The notes under the pieces: model-generated
The model's database searches: none
What the model was told of the DNA's origin: nothing
What the model saw: the letters and a program-made list of their open reading frames with translations, nothing else
Part shown: positions 35,132 to 44,173 of the stretch, one piece after another
Numbering within the stretch: position 1 is the stretch's first letter
How the letters are laid out: the number at the start of each line of letters is the position of its first letter
Source: Elizabethkingia argenteiflava
GTDB taxonomy: Bacteria > Bacteroidota > Bacteroidia > Flavobacteriales > Weeksellaceae
Length of the DNA stretch: 64,000 bases
Direction: 5' to 3'
Assembly: GCF_009904105.1 (NCBI RefSeq)
Contig: NZ_JAAABJ010000641.1
Location: forward strand, 1 to 64,000
Program-made: the position numbers and the translations under genes

Positions 35132-35191
35132 TATTTCTTATTTTTTCAATCAGTGCATTTTCAAATATTTTAACATCATAATAATAGTATT

Positions 35192-36496
35192 ATGCCCTAT
35201 TTATTTACATCAGAATCTGTTTCCGAAGGACATCCGGATAAAATTGCAGATCAGATATCCGATGCTTTAATCGATCATTTTTTAGCTTATGATAAGGACT
35301 CTAAAGTTGCTTGTGAGACTTTGGTCACGACTGGTCAGGTAGTGTTGGCAGGAGAAGTTAAATCCACAGCCTACCTTGATGTACAGGTTATTACCAGAGA
35401 AGTGATTAATCGCATAGGTTATACCAAAGGAGAGTATATGTTTAATGGTGATTCTTGTGGAGTCATCTCAGCCATTCATGAACAATCACCGGACATCAAT
35501 CAGGGAGTAGACAGAAAGGTAGAAGATGAGAGTTTTGAGAGTAAAGCGAGTGTTCAAGGAGCCGGAGATCAAGGGATGATGTTTGGTTATGCGACGAATG
35601 AAACAGCTAACTATATGCCTTTAGCACTAGATTTAGCTCATACTATACTGAAAGAACTGTCCGCAATTCGAAAGGAAGGTAAAGAGATTACCTATCTACG
35701 CCCCGATGCGAAAAGCCAGGTAACTATAGAATATTCGGATGATCATAAACCCATTCGTATAGATTCTATTGTATTATCCACACAACACGATGATTTTGCT
35801 TCAGAGCAGGAAATGCTTCACCAAATCCGAGAGGACATAAAAAGCATTTTAATCCCTAGGGTAATTGCGGCTCAACCGGCCTCTATTCAAGCGCTATTTA
35901 ACGATCAGATTAAATATCATATCAATCCCACAGGTAAATTTGTAATCGGAGGCCCTCATGGGGATACAGGATTGACTGGAAGAAAAATTATAGTAGATAC
36001 TTATGGTGGAAAAGGCGCTCATGGAGGGGGGGCATTCTCTGGGAAAGATCCCTCAAAAGTAGACCGAAGTGCTGCTTATGCCACGCGCCATATCGCTAAA
36101 AATATGGTGGCTGCAGGTATAGCCGACGAAGTATTGGTACAGGTGTCCTACGCTATAGGGGTAGCAGAGCCATGCGGCCTATTTATCAACACCTATGGTA
36201 CTTCCAAGTTGGAGCTTTCTGATGGAGAGATTGCGCGAAAAATATTGAATATTTTTGATCTTCGTCCCTATGCTATAGAACAAAGCCTGAAGCTAAGAAG
36301 TCCAATCTATCAGGAAACTGCCTCATATGGGCATATGGGGAGAGAACCTTATATAGCGGATAAGGTTTTTAACAAAGGAACTGCTCACGAACTCATATTA
36401 GAAAATCTGGAGTTTTTTACTTGGGAAAAACTCGATAGAGTAGAGGATATTAGACAAGAATTTGGACTAAAAAATGATGAATCTAGAGACGGATAA
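35192..36496 (+). CDS. metK: S-adenosylmethionine synthase
   Basis: 434 residues; Bacteroidetes enzymes are longer than the 384-residue E. coli form. Motifs: [20 protein letters not shown] at the N-terminus, [12 protein letters not shown] and [21 protein letters not shown]. It makes SAM from methionine and ATP. Preceded by a long leader that may contain a SAM-sensing element. Confidence 0.97.
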   Translation: MPYLFTSESVSEGHPDKIADQISDALIDHFLAYDKDSKVACETLVTTGQVVLAGEVKSTAYLDVQVITREVINRIGYTKGEYMFNGDSCGVISAIHEQSPDINQGVDRKVEDESFESKASVQGAGDQGMMFGYATNETANYMPLALDLAHTILKELSAIRKEGKEITYLRPDAKSQVTIEYSDDHKPIRIDSIVLSTQHDDFASEQEMLHQIREDIKSILIPRVIAAQPASIQALFNDQIKYHINPTGKFVIGGPHGDTGLTGRKIIVDTYGGKGAHGGGAFSGKDPSKVDRSAAYATRHIAKNMVAAGIADEVLVQVSYAIGVAEPCGLFINTYGTSKLELSDGEIARKILNIFDLRPYAIEQSLKLRSPIYQETASYGHMGREPYIADKVFNKGTAHELILENLEFFTWEKLDRVEDIRQEFGLKNDESRDG

Positions 36497-36565
36497 TCAG
36501 TATTTTCTATTGATTAGAAGGTGTAAAAGATAGAGATCGGATTCGTTTTCATGATTTTTATTCCT

Positions 36566-36573
36566 TAATTTTG
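36566..36573 (+). promoter_or_regulatory. -7 promoter box of superoxide dismutase
   Basis: TAATTTTG, perfect TAnnTTTG, 27 nt before the ATG; a T-rich TTTTC lies near -33. Confidence 0.6.
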
Positions 36574-36599
36574 AGTTTTAACCTTTAAAATATAAAAAA

Positions 36600-37196
36600 A
36601 TGTCATTTGAATTACCAAAATTAAAATATGCATACGATGCATTAGAGCCTACTATTGATGCTCAAACCATGGAAATCCACTATTCCAAGCATCATCAAGC
36701 TTATGTTGATAACCTTAACAAGGCAATTGAAGGAACTGATTTGGAAGGAAAAAATATAGAAGAGGTCATTAAAACAGGGAGTGATAAACCTGCTGTAAGA
36801 AATAATGGTGGAGGACACTTTAACCATACCTTATTTTGGGATATTTTAACGCCTGGAGGTTCAAAAGTTCCTGTAGGAAAGGTAAAAGAAGCCCTTGAAA
36901 ACTACGGTGGTTTCGAGAAATTCAAAGCAGATTTTTCAGAAGCGGCTAAAACTAGATTCGGTTCAGGATGGGCATGGCTTATTAAGAATACTGACGGATC
37001 TGTAAGTGTGGGATCTACAGCTAACCAAGATAGCCCGATTACACCTAATGTGGGTATTTCTGGTACGCCCATTTTAGGCATTGATGTGTGGGAGCATGCT
37101 TATTACCTAAAATATCAAAATAAGAGGCCAGATTATGTGGCTGCTTTTTTTGATGTTATCAATTGGGATAAAGTAGAAGAGAATTATAATAAATAA
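36600..37196 (+). CDS. sodA: Superoxide dismutase, Mn-type pattern
   Basis: 198 residues. Metal ligands are His27 (EIHYSKHH), His76 (GGHFNHTLFW), and Asp/His in GIDVWEHAYY. The GGGHFNH and ANQDSP motifs carry the Gly and Gln typical of Mn rather than Fe enzymes, though cambialistic use is possible. No signal peptide, so cytoplasmic. It lies close to katA and oxyR. Confidence 0.95.
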   Translation: MSFELPKLKYAYDALEPTIDAQTMEIHYSKHHQAYVDNLNKAIEGTDLEGKNIEEVIKTGSDKPAVRNNGGGHFNHTLFWDILTPGGSKVPVGKVKEALENYGGFEKFKADFSEAAKTRFGSGWAWLIKNTDGSVSVGSTANQDSPITPNVGISGTPILGIDVWEHAYYLKYQNKRPDYVAAFFDVINWDKVEENYNK

Positions 37197-37216
37197 AGAT
37201 CTGTAAAGAAGGAAAC

Positions 37217-37260
37217 AAGGGCTGTCTTCATATTGTTGAGGATGGCCCTTTTTATTTTTT
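37217..37260 (+). terminator. Rho-independent terminator of superoxide dismutase
   Basis: AAGGGC...GCCCTT with a partly paired upper stem (TC..TCA/TGA..GA), followed by a long T-run. Confidence 0.88.
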
Positions 37261-37325
37261 TATGTAGCGTATTCCTAATAACCATTCACTTCTGGGCACA
37301 CGTATTAGTATACTATTTTCATTCA

Positions 37326-38522
37326 TCAGTTTACAGGTTTTTGGAGTATACTGAAAACAGGAAAATGGTCGCTGTAACCTCCCGTAAATTTATCTCCCAC
37401 CCAGGAGCGGAAAGGATAACCTTTATAGTTTCCCTCTTTCAATATTAAATAATCGGGTGCGAAGACTTGCGTGGTATAAATTGTATAGGTCTTTTGGAGG
37501 GAGCTTTCTTTATTTCTGATTAAATTTTTTGAATAAAAAATTTGGTCAAATAGGTTCGGAGCATCCTGATAAGCTAAAGAAGCCACCCCTTGTTTAAACA
37601 TTTTATACATAGGGTTAAAATAGGGGGTCGCCTCACTTACTTTATCCTCGGATCCCGTTGTTTTAGCGTAATTTTTCAGACTGGAACTCACAGGATTGTC
37701 ATTAAAATCTCCCAAGGCTATTAGTTTATATTCAGGATCAAGAATTCTGATACTATCCATCTGTTGGTTGAGCAGGGCTGCGGCAGCATTTCGTTTAGGG
37801 AGGGAAATGCTTTCGCCTCCTCTTCTGGAAGGCCAGTGATTGACAAAGAAGGCGAATTTCTCGCCGTCTAATAATCCTAACACGACTAACAGGTCCCGAG
37901 TATATTCACGTTTACCCTGATGAAATATTTTCAATTCTTTTTTCCAGGCTTTTTCTAGTTGAAACCTTCCTTTTTGGTAAATCAATCCGTTATCAATACC
38001 TCGGGCATCATAAGAATTAAAATGCACAATTCCGTAATTGTATTTTGCCAGTTGGGGTTGCTCAATTAAAGCTTCTAAAACCTGTCGGTTTTCGACTTCT
38101 GCCAGCCCTACGATTGCTGGAGCTGTTTTAGTATATTTTCTTCCGATTTCCGAAATCACCTGTGCGATATTATATATTTTTTTATGGTATATTTTTTCGG
38201 TATAGTTTTTAGCACTCTTAGCGGTAAACTCGTCGTTGAGGTATTGTTCTCTGATCACCTTTTTCCCTATTAATAAAGCATCACTCCATTGTCCTTGGTA
38301 AGCTTCATGTACTAAGTAGGGTATGGAATCTACCGGAATACTTCTGTGGAAAGCAGGGGTTCCTACAGGTTTGGTACCATCTATATAGTCTGCCGACTTG
38401 TAAGGGTCCCATAGGTTCTCGACATTATAAAATCCTACAGCAGCCACGCGTATTATATTATAGTTTTGTGCAAAAAGTGATGCGTGTACTAATAATAGTA
38501 GAGTGAATAAATATTTTATCAT
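37326..38522 (-). CDS. Secreted endonuclease/exonuclease/phosphatase (EEP) family protein
   Basis: 398 residues with a signal peptide (MIKYLFTLLLLVHASLFAQ). EEP-fold motifs: AVGFYNVENLWD, VGLAEVENRQVL with the metal-binding Glu, FVNHWPSRRGG, ALGDFNDNP and the terminal GYSDHFPVF with the catalytic Asp-His. Likely a periplasmic or surface nuclease or phosphodiesterase. It is convergent with sodA. It lies near a TonB receptor and DUF5689 gene that often accompany such nucleases in Flavobacteriia. Confidence 0.9.
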   Translation of the reverse strand: MIKYLFTLLLLVHASLFAQNYNIIRVAAVGFYNVENLWDPYKSADYIDGTKPVGTPAFHRSIPVDSIPYLVHEAYQGQWSDALLIGKKVIREQYLNDEFTAKSAKNYTEKIYHKKIYNIAQVISEIGRKYTKTAPAIVGLAEVENRQVLEALIEQPQLAKYNYGIVHFNSYDARGIDNGLIYQKGRFQLEKAWKKELKIFHQGKREYTRDLLVVLGLLDGEKFAFFVNHWPSRRGGESISLPKRNAAAALLNQQMDSIRILDPEYKLIALGDFNDNPVSSSLKNYAKTTGSEDKVSEATPYFNPMYKMFKQGVASLAYQDAPNLFDQIFYSKNLIRNKESSLQKTYTIYTTQVFAPDYLILKEGNYKGYPFRSWVGDKFTGGYSDHFPVFSILQKPVN

Positions 38523-39210
38523 CTCAAATGTTTTTATAAATTGTAAATATACTTTTGATCTTTTATTTTCGCTTGAATTTTGCTATTAACATTATCCATT
38601 ATAAAGTAGATCAGTTTGCTTTTCAGACTATTTTTAATCGATATATTGGGAGGCTTCATGGTTATTCATCAATTTTAATAGACCCCATTTTATCTTGACA
38701 TTCGTGAGAGGGAGTCATTATGAGATACTCTGCTTAAAGCGCTCTGAAATCTTGCTTTACGGGGCTCTAGACTCTAGTTCTATTGTTCTTCTTCTAGCTT
38801 CATTTGTCTCATGATTTGCTCATAAATTTTATCACATTATCAATTTTAATGTGTTGGGGAAAGTTCCCTTTTCAAAAAAACTGCTCTCCGACTGCATTTA
38901 GGTCAATGCCACCTGTTGCTTCCTGAATTCATTTTTTTGATAAAATTTTTATTGTTTTAAAATTAATAATTTAATTGAAAAATGTTTACTTTTAAACTGT
39001 CTGGTTTTTGGGATAAGCTCAACTTAAAAAGTAAACTTAAAGAAATTTTATTTTTAGATCACTCCCTAAGCAGGGTCAGAAGTTTTAGCTTCACTCTAAT
39101 TCTAGGCTTTTGCTAATAATCTGATAGAGTTTTTTGAAAAATATTTTTTCTGTCAAGTCATTTTAAGTTTATATTTTTTTAATTCATATTGAACAACGAA
39201 TTGAAAAACT
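38523..39210. other. Gene-free region with possible decayed coding remnants
   Basis: About 690 bp. On the minus strand around 38830-38930 one frame reads IQEATGGIDLNAVGEQFF, a stop, then KGNFPQHIKIDNVIKFMSKS and a stop; another short frame nearby (about 38690-38750) reads MTPSHECQDKMGSIKIDE. The composition looks protein-like but I recognise no family. No intact gene or RNA is seen. Confidence 0.3.
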
Positions 39211-39218
39211 TAATTTTG
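39211..39218 (+). promoter_or_regulatory. -7 promoter box of the large TonB receptor
   Basis: TAATTTTG, perfect TAnnTTTG, with TTG at 39189-39191 near -33 (19-nt spacer); the leader would be about 95 nt. Confidence 0.55.
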
Positions 39219-39318
39219 TAATTCCATCAATAAGCGTGTTTTTAGTATATCCTGTATGAGATATACAATTTAAGGATTAAAAACAAGGCGATAGATTGTA
39301 AAACTATAACTTTAAGAT

Positions 39319-42168
39319 ATGATAAAAAAGCTATCATTATGGATCGTTACCACACTATTACCTGCATCCCTGTTCTATGCTCAGACTACGGTTTTCGCCT
39401 ATATTCAAGATGCTTCAGGAAAACCTGTGGAAAACGCCGTAGTAGATATTAGGGAATCTTCCTATAGGGTAAAGGCTGATAAAATCGGATATTTTCAGTT
39501 GGTAGGTCTTAAGCCAGGACATTACCAGATTACGGTATCCAAACCTCCATTTGAGTCTCAGATAGTGGATTTTGAGGTAACGGCAGGTAAGAAGAGAAAG
39601 AGCTTGGGAATCATTAAGTTATTGTTTGGTTTTACAGATTTGGATCAGGGTTTTACCGTTCTGGATCAGAGTGATGACTCGGATGAGTCCAATCATCAGT
39701 CTACTGTAGGTTTATTGCAATCTTCTCGTGATATATTTAGTAATATTGCTGCGTTTGATCTTGGATTTTACTGGTTCCGCCCTAGGGGGATTGACGGTAG
39801 GTCAGGAGAGAATATGTTAAATGGTATTTCGACCACTCGTCCAGATCGGGGTATGATCGACTTTAGTGTTTGGGGAGGGCTTAATGAAATTACCCGCTAT
39901 CCAGAAATTGCCGTAAACCATAGTCCTTCTGAGTATACTTTTGGAGGTGTGGGATCAGTATTTTATAAAAATACAAAGGCGAGTGATTACAGAAAAGGAA
40001 GTAGTTTAATCTATTCATTAACCAACAGGAATTATAAGCATAGACTTTCCTATAAATATGCTTCCGGAATGAATAAAAAAGGTTGGGCATTTACAGCTAT
40101 GATAGCCAGAAGATGGGCCCAGGAAGGAATTCAAGAAGGAACATTTTATAATGCGCTTAGTGGTTATATAGGGGTAGAGAAAAAACTTAATGATGGACAT
40201 TCGATTAGTCTGAATGCAATAGGATCGGATTACAGAAAAGCTACTTCTAGTGCCAATACACAGGAAGTTTATGATTATAGGGGAATTCATTATAATGCCT
40301 ATTGGGGCTGGCAAGATGGAAAAAAGCGCAGTGAGCGAATCAAAACTGGGTTTTTACCCATGCTACAACTTACCGATTATTGGAAAATTAATCAAAAATC
40401 CGAACTTTGGACAACACTTTCTTATCAGTTTGGAAAGGAAAAAGCTTCCCGCCTTGATTGGTATAAAGCCAATAATCCTTCACCTACTTACTATAAGAGG
40501 TTGCCAAGCTATGGCAGAAGTCAGGACAGGCCGACAGACCATATGGAAGATGTTGAAATCAATGAAGACCGCTGGAGGAATAATGATCAGGCCTATACCC
40601 AGATTAATTGGGATAATCTTTACCGCCAGAATAGGGGAAATAGCGATCCAAATTACGGAGGTGCCCGCAGGGCGATGTATTTTCTGGAAAATGATGTTAA
40701 AAATAATAAAATATGGAGTCTTTCCTCCCACTACTTTAATCATCTCGGAGATAGGCTAAAGTTGATGCTCAATCTTTCTTATCAAAATTATTACTCCGAA
40801 CAGTATCGGGAGATTAAAGATCTATTGGGAGCGGATTTCGCTTTGAATATGAATCCTTTTGCCAAAGATGAGAAAGGGCGTAATTTTAATACACTGGATG
40901 AAAATGTTGCTAAAAAGGTAGGCGATAAGTTCGGTTACGATTATATCTACAGGCGTCAGGATCTTAATTTTAATACTGGTTTAAAGTTTTCTGCGGATAA
41001 ATTTGATGCTTTTGTTTCTGCGCTTGTGGGGTATTCGGCCAATAGCAGAGAAGGTCTGTTTAAGCATTATACTTATGAGGATTCTTATGGAAAAAGTGGA
41101 CAGCAGAATTTCTGGAATTTTGGAATAAAAGGGCAGTTGGTGTATAAATTGAATGGAAGAATGTTCCTCGTTTATAATGGAGGCTATTATTTTCAGTCAC
41201 CTTTTATGGATGATATTTTTGTAAATCCCAGATTTAGCAATAGCGTTTCTCCTAATATTAAGAATAAGCTTATCAATGCGAATGATATCGGATATGTGGT
41301 TTCTGCTCCGAATTTTAAAATGAGACTTACGGCTTATATGATTGATACCCATCATGACACCTATATTCAGCGGTTTTTTGCTGAAGGAGTCTCTTTTAAT
41401 ACATTGGATGAACAGGGGCAGCAGGTTCAGAGTGATAACAGAGCCATGATCTCTGAGGTTATTTCTAATGCGAGTAAAAGAAATATGGGGGTTGAATTTG
41501 GCGTTCAGGTAAAGCTTACGCCTAACTTAATGGCTAATGGTTTGGCCAGTATGGGACAGTATACTTATAACAATAATCCGAAGCTTTATTTTGCATCCGA
41601 TGCTCTGGGCGTTTTTTATGATCATAATGAGAGAGGAGAGCTGGTTAGAACAGAATTTAAGAATTTGGGGACCGCTTATCTGAAAAATTATAAACTAGGT
41701 GGAACGCCACAACAAGCTTTTTCGATAGGGTTGAAGTACAATAGCCCTAAATATTGGTGGATTAGCGGAAATTGGAACTATTTCCGAGAGGCCTATTTAG
41801 ATCCCAGCCCAGCGCTGAGGACCCATCATTTTATCGATAATCCCGATACACCTGGTGTTCCCTATGCTGAGATTACAGAACCTGAATTGAGAAGGGTTCT
41901 GAAGCAGGTAAAGTTACCCGAAACATTTTTTTTCAATGCGAGTGCAGGAAAATCCTGGATGATTGGTAATTATTATTTTTTGGTTTCAGTTATGCTCAAT
42001 AATATTCTGAATAACCATAAATATATTACTGGAGGATTCGAGTCATCCAGACGGATTAATTATAGAGACTATGTGAAGGATTTTAATCAGGAAACTCCGA
42101 TTTTTGGACCGAAATATTTCTATTCACAAGGGAGATCTTATTTTATAAATGTTCAATTACGTTTCTAA
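39319..42168 (+). CDS. TonB-dependent receptor with N-terminal carboxypeptidase-regulatory-like domain
   Basis: 949 residues. Signal peptide (ending SLFYAQ), then a CarboxypepD_reg-like beta-sandwich (about 25-105; VFAYIQDASGKPVENAVVDIRESSYRVKADKIGYFQL), a plug and a barrel ending in NVQLRF. The plug lacks an obvious TonB box before it. It is followed after 17 nt by the DUF5689 lipoprotein gene, so the two are an operon. Substrate unknown. Confidence 0.9.
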   Translation: MIKKLSLWIVTTLLPASLFYAQTTVFAYIQDASGKPVENAVVDIRESSYRVKADKIGYFQLVGLKPGHYQITVSKPPFESQIVDFEVTAGKKRKSLGIIKLLFGFTDLDQGFTVLDQSDDSDESNHQSTVGLLQSSRDIFSNIAAFDLGFYWFRPRGIDGRSGENMLNGISTTRPDRGMIDFSVWGGLNEITRYPEIAVNHSPSEYTFGGVGSVFYKNTKASDYRKGSSLIYSLTNRNYKHRLSYKYASGMNKKGWAFTAMIARRWAQEGIQEGTFYNALSGYIGVEKKLNDGHSISLNAIGSDYRKATSSANTQEVYDYRGIHYNAYWGWQDGKKRSERIKTGFLPMLQLTDYWKINQKSELWTTLSYQFGKEKASRLDWYKANNPSPTYYKRLPSYGRSQDRPTDHMEDVEINEDRWRNNDQAYTQINWDNLYRQNRGNSDPNYGGARRAMYFLENDVKNNKIWSLSSHYFNHLGDRLKLMLNLSYQNYYSEQYREIKDLLGADFALNMNPFAKDEKGRNFNTLDENVAKKVGDKFGYDYIYRRQDLNFNTGLKFSADKFDAFVSALVGYSANSREGLFKHYTYEDSYGKSGQQNFWNFGIKGQLVYKLNGRMFLVYNGGYYFQSPFMDDIFVNPRFSNSVSPNIKNKLINANDIGYVVSAPNFKMRLTAYMIDTHHDTYIQRFFAEGVSFNTLDEQGQQVQSDNRAMISEVISNASKRNMGVEFGVQVKLTPNLMANGLASMGQYTYNNNPKLYFASDALGVFYDHNERGELVRTEFKNLGTAYLKNYKLGGTPQQAFSIGLKYNSPKYWWISGNWNYFREAYLDPSPALRTHHFIDNPDTPGVPYAEITEPELRRVLKQVKLPETFFFNASAGKSWMIGNYYFLVSVMLNNILNNHKYITGGFESSRRINYRDYVKDFNQETPIFGPKYFYSQGRSYFINVQLRF

Positions 42169-42185
42169 ATTTAAAAGCAAAGCAA

Positions 42186-43598
42186 ATGATGAATAAAATA
42201 TATTTTAAAGCGGTTTTTATCATAGCCTTTTTAGGGGTCCTTTTTTCCTGTGTGAAGAGTGATGACTTTGAAGTGCCACCCCTCCAGTGTGTGGATAACC
42301 TTCCGGCAACTAACCATACTTTATCCGATATTCATAGTTTAGCCAAGAAAAAACCTACTCATAATGATTTGGTTAAAGAAGATTTTGTGGTAGAAGCTTA
42401 TGTCTCTTCAAGTGATGAGAGTGGTAATATTTACGGTGCACTTTATGTTCAAGATAAACCAGAAAATCCAACACAAGGAATTGAAATAGGGATTGGGGAG
42501 GCTAATCAATATGGAAATTTCCCCGTAGGATCCAAAATTAGGATTAACCTCAAAGGACTATTGGTTCAGAAGCTAAACAACAACATCAAGGTGGGCACCT
42601 ATGATCCTAAGTATGATGTAGGGAGAATTAGCTCCAATAAATTGAACAATTATATTGTGAGAGCCTGTGGTGAGAATCAGACTCCCATTGTAGCAAAAAT
42701 CGTCCCCTTAGAATTTAATACCATTGCCGAGGCCGTAAGGAATGGTCAGCATACCAATCAGTTGATAAAGATAAAGCACGTACAGTTTGATCAGGACGAG
42801 TTGGGTAAGCGATTTGCCGATACGGATAAAAGGGTTTCAAGTCGTTATCTCACAGATAGTAAATCTGATAAGCTGGAGCTTAGATTTAGTAGTTATGCCT
42901 CTTTTTCTACGACTCCTATATCACCAACTTATGCTAAAAGTGGTAGTATCGTTCTTATTCTCAGTAGATATACCAACCCCTACAATTCTAGGGTTACTGA
43001 GCAGGCTTATTTGAGAAAACTTTCTGATATTGAATTTACAAGTGCTAGGTTTTCGCCAGGTATACCTAAGGAGCCATCTGGTACGGCCAGTCTCCTCTTT
43101 AAAGGATCTGACTTTGAAAACTGGCAGGATTTTGTTGCTTCTTTAAACCGTTTTGGTTTACAACCTTATGCACGGCTAGCTCGAGATAGGGGATATAAGG
43201 GAGGAAATGCCCTTTTGATCCAAGGAACCCCTACTCAGAATGATTATGTTTTTACTGCACTGCATAACCAAGATCTCCCTAAGAAGCCTAAGAGAATTAC
43301 TTTATATATAAAAGGAGTTTCAAAAGGTAAATCTCTATCTTTTAATATTTATAAAGAAGATGGACATTCTTACGCTTATAATTTAGGGGAATTTAAGACC
43401 GGAGCAATCTTAGATCCTTCGCCGACCACCAATGCTTATACAGGTTCTATAGATACGGGAGGACAGTGGAGGCTGGTAGAACTTTCTTTAGAGGGGATTA
43501 CTGATTTGAACAAAATTCCCAATAAAAATATTTTTGCACTTAAAGTCGGTAATAAGGCAACCTATGATATTCTGATTGATCAGATTAAGATAGAATAA
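42186..43598 (+). CDS. DUF5689 domain lipoprotein
   Basis: 470 residues. Lipoprotein signal (FLGVLFSCVKSDD; Cys22), then the DUF5689 domain (about 40-265; IKIHLKG-like beta-barrel with VEAYVSSSDESGNIYGALYVQD), and a C-terminal beta-sandwich (about 290-470) of the kind that binds carbohydrate or mediates adhesion. Probably a surface partner of the preceding receptor; the ligand is unknown. Two adjacent ATG codons at 42186 and 42189 are equally possible starts. Confidence 0.87.
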   Translation: MMNKIYFKAVFIIAFLGVLFSCVKSDDFEVPPLQCVDNLPATNHTLSDIHSLAKKKPTHNDLVKEDFVVEAYVSSSDESGNIYGALYVQDKPENPTQGIEIGIGEANQYGNFPVGSKIRINLKGLLVQKLNNNIKVGTYDPKYDVGRISSNKLNNYIVRACGENQTPIVAKIVPLEFNTIAEAVRNGQHTNQLIKIKHVQFDQDELGKRFADTDKRVSSRYLTDSKSDKLELRFSSYASFSTTPISPTYAKSGSIVLILSRYTNPYNSRVTEQAYLRKLSDIEFTSARFSPGIPKEPSGTASLLFKGSDFENWQDFVASLNRFGLQPYARLARDRGYKGGNALLIQGTPTQNDYVFTALHNQDLPKKPKRITLYIKGVSKGKSLSFNIYKEDGHSYAYNLGEFKTGAILDPSPTTNAYTGSIDTGGQWRLVELSLEGITDLNKIPNKNIFALKVGNKATYDILIDQIKIE

Positions 43599-43599
43599 A

Positions 43600-43623
43600 A
43601 AAAGAGGCGGTTAAGCCTCTTAG
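43600..43623 (-). terminator. Terminator between convergent DUF5689 and DUF6702 genes
   Basis: AAGAGGC (43602-43608) pairs with GCCTCTT (43615-43621) around GGTTAA. The minus strand has eight T residues right after it, so it mainly serves the DUF6702 gene but may work both ways. Confidence 0.85.
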
Positions 43624-43647
43624 AATATAAAAGTTTTTGTTTAAAAA

Positions 43648-44115
43648 TTAGAAGCTTACTTCATTCACCTCTTTACCTCTTTGAAATGTCATGGTTTTTT
43701 GTTGACCTTTATAAGCGATATTAACTAAATTAATTTGGTTGGTAAAGTCATTTAGAAGAAGGGTGTTTTTAATTTTTATGCTATTGATATTACCTATTCC
43801 TGTAGCTTCAAAGTATACCCACACCGTTTCTCCATTTACCTGACTACCAGTATAGGTGAGTCGTATAGGGTTATTGTTGACACTCGCACTAAAATTAGTG
43901 TTTACATAATTCTTAGCAGCGTTTTCGAATGCCCCATTTTTAGAGTCCATCTTAAGAACGCGTTCTAGGTCGGGTGCACTCATCTTTGTGGTAAACTTCA
44001 ATACTCCATTGGCCTCATTATAATCAACCTTAGTCATGGAAGAGTGAAAATCCATAAAGCTAAACATACCGATCAGTAAAGATAGCAAGCCTAATATATT
44101 GAATAACTTTTTCAT
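43648..44115 (-). CDS. DUF6702 family exported protein
   Basis: 155 residues with an N-terminal signal or anchor helix (MKKLFNILGLLSLLIGMFSFMDFH). The rest is beta-rich, including DYNEANGVLKFTTKMSAPDLERVLK and NTNFSASVNNNPIRLTYTGSQVNGETVWVYFEA, which fits the DUF6702 family of Bacteroidetes. Function unknown. Its start follows the LOG-family gene by 58 nt, so it may be read from the same transcript. Confidence 0.8.
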   Translation of the reverse strand: MKKLFNILGLLSLLIGMFSFMDFHSSMTKVDYNEANGVLKFTTKMSAPDLERVLKMDSKNGAFENAAKNYVNTNFSASVNNNPIRLTYTGSQVNGETVWVYFEATGIGNINSIKIKNTLLLNDFTNQINLVNIAYKGQQKTMTFQRGKEVNEVSF

Positions 44116-44173
44116 TTTAAGAGAATTGTTTTTTTATTATATTAAGGATAGTCAAAATATATGCCATATTAAT

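Noticed and set aside
40250-40759. Plus-strand frame of 169 codons within the large TonB receptor gene
   Set aside because: Out-of-frame shadow; the receptor frame continues unbroken with the expected barrel pattern.
39319-43598. SusC/SusD-type polysaccharide locus
   Set aside because: The lipoprotein is DUF5689, not SusD, and there are no glycoside hydrolases or sulfatases.
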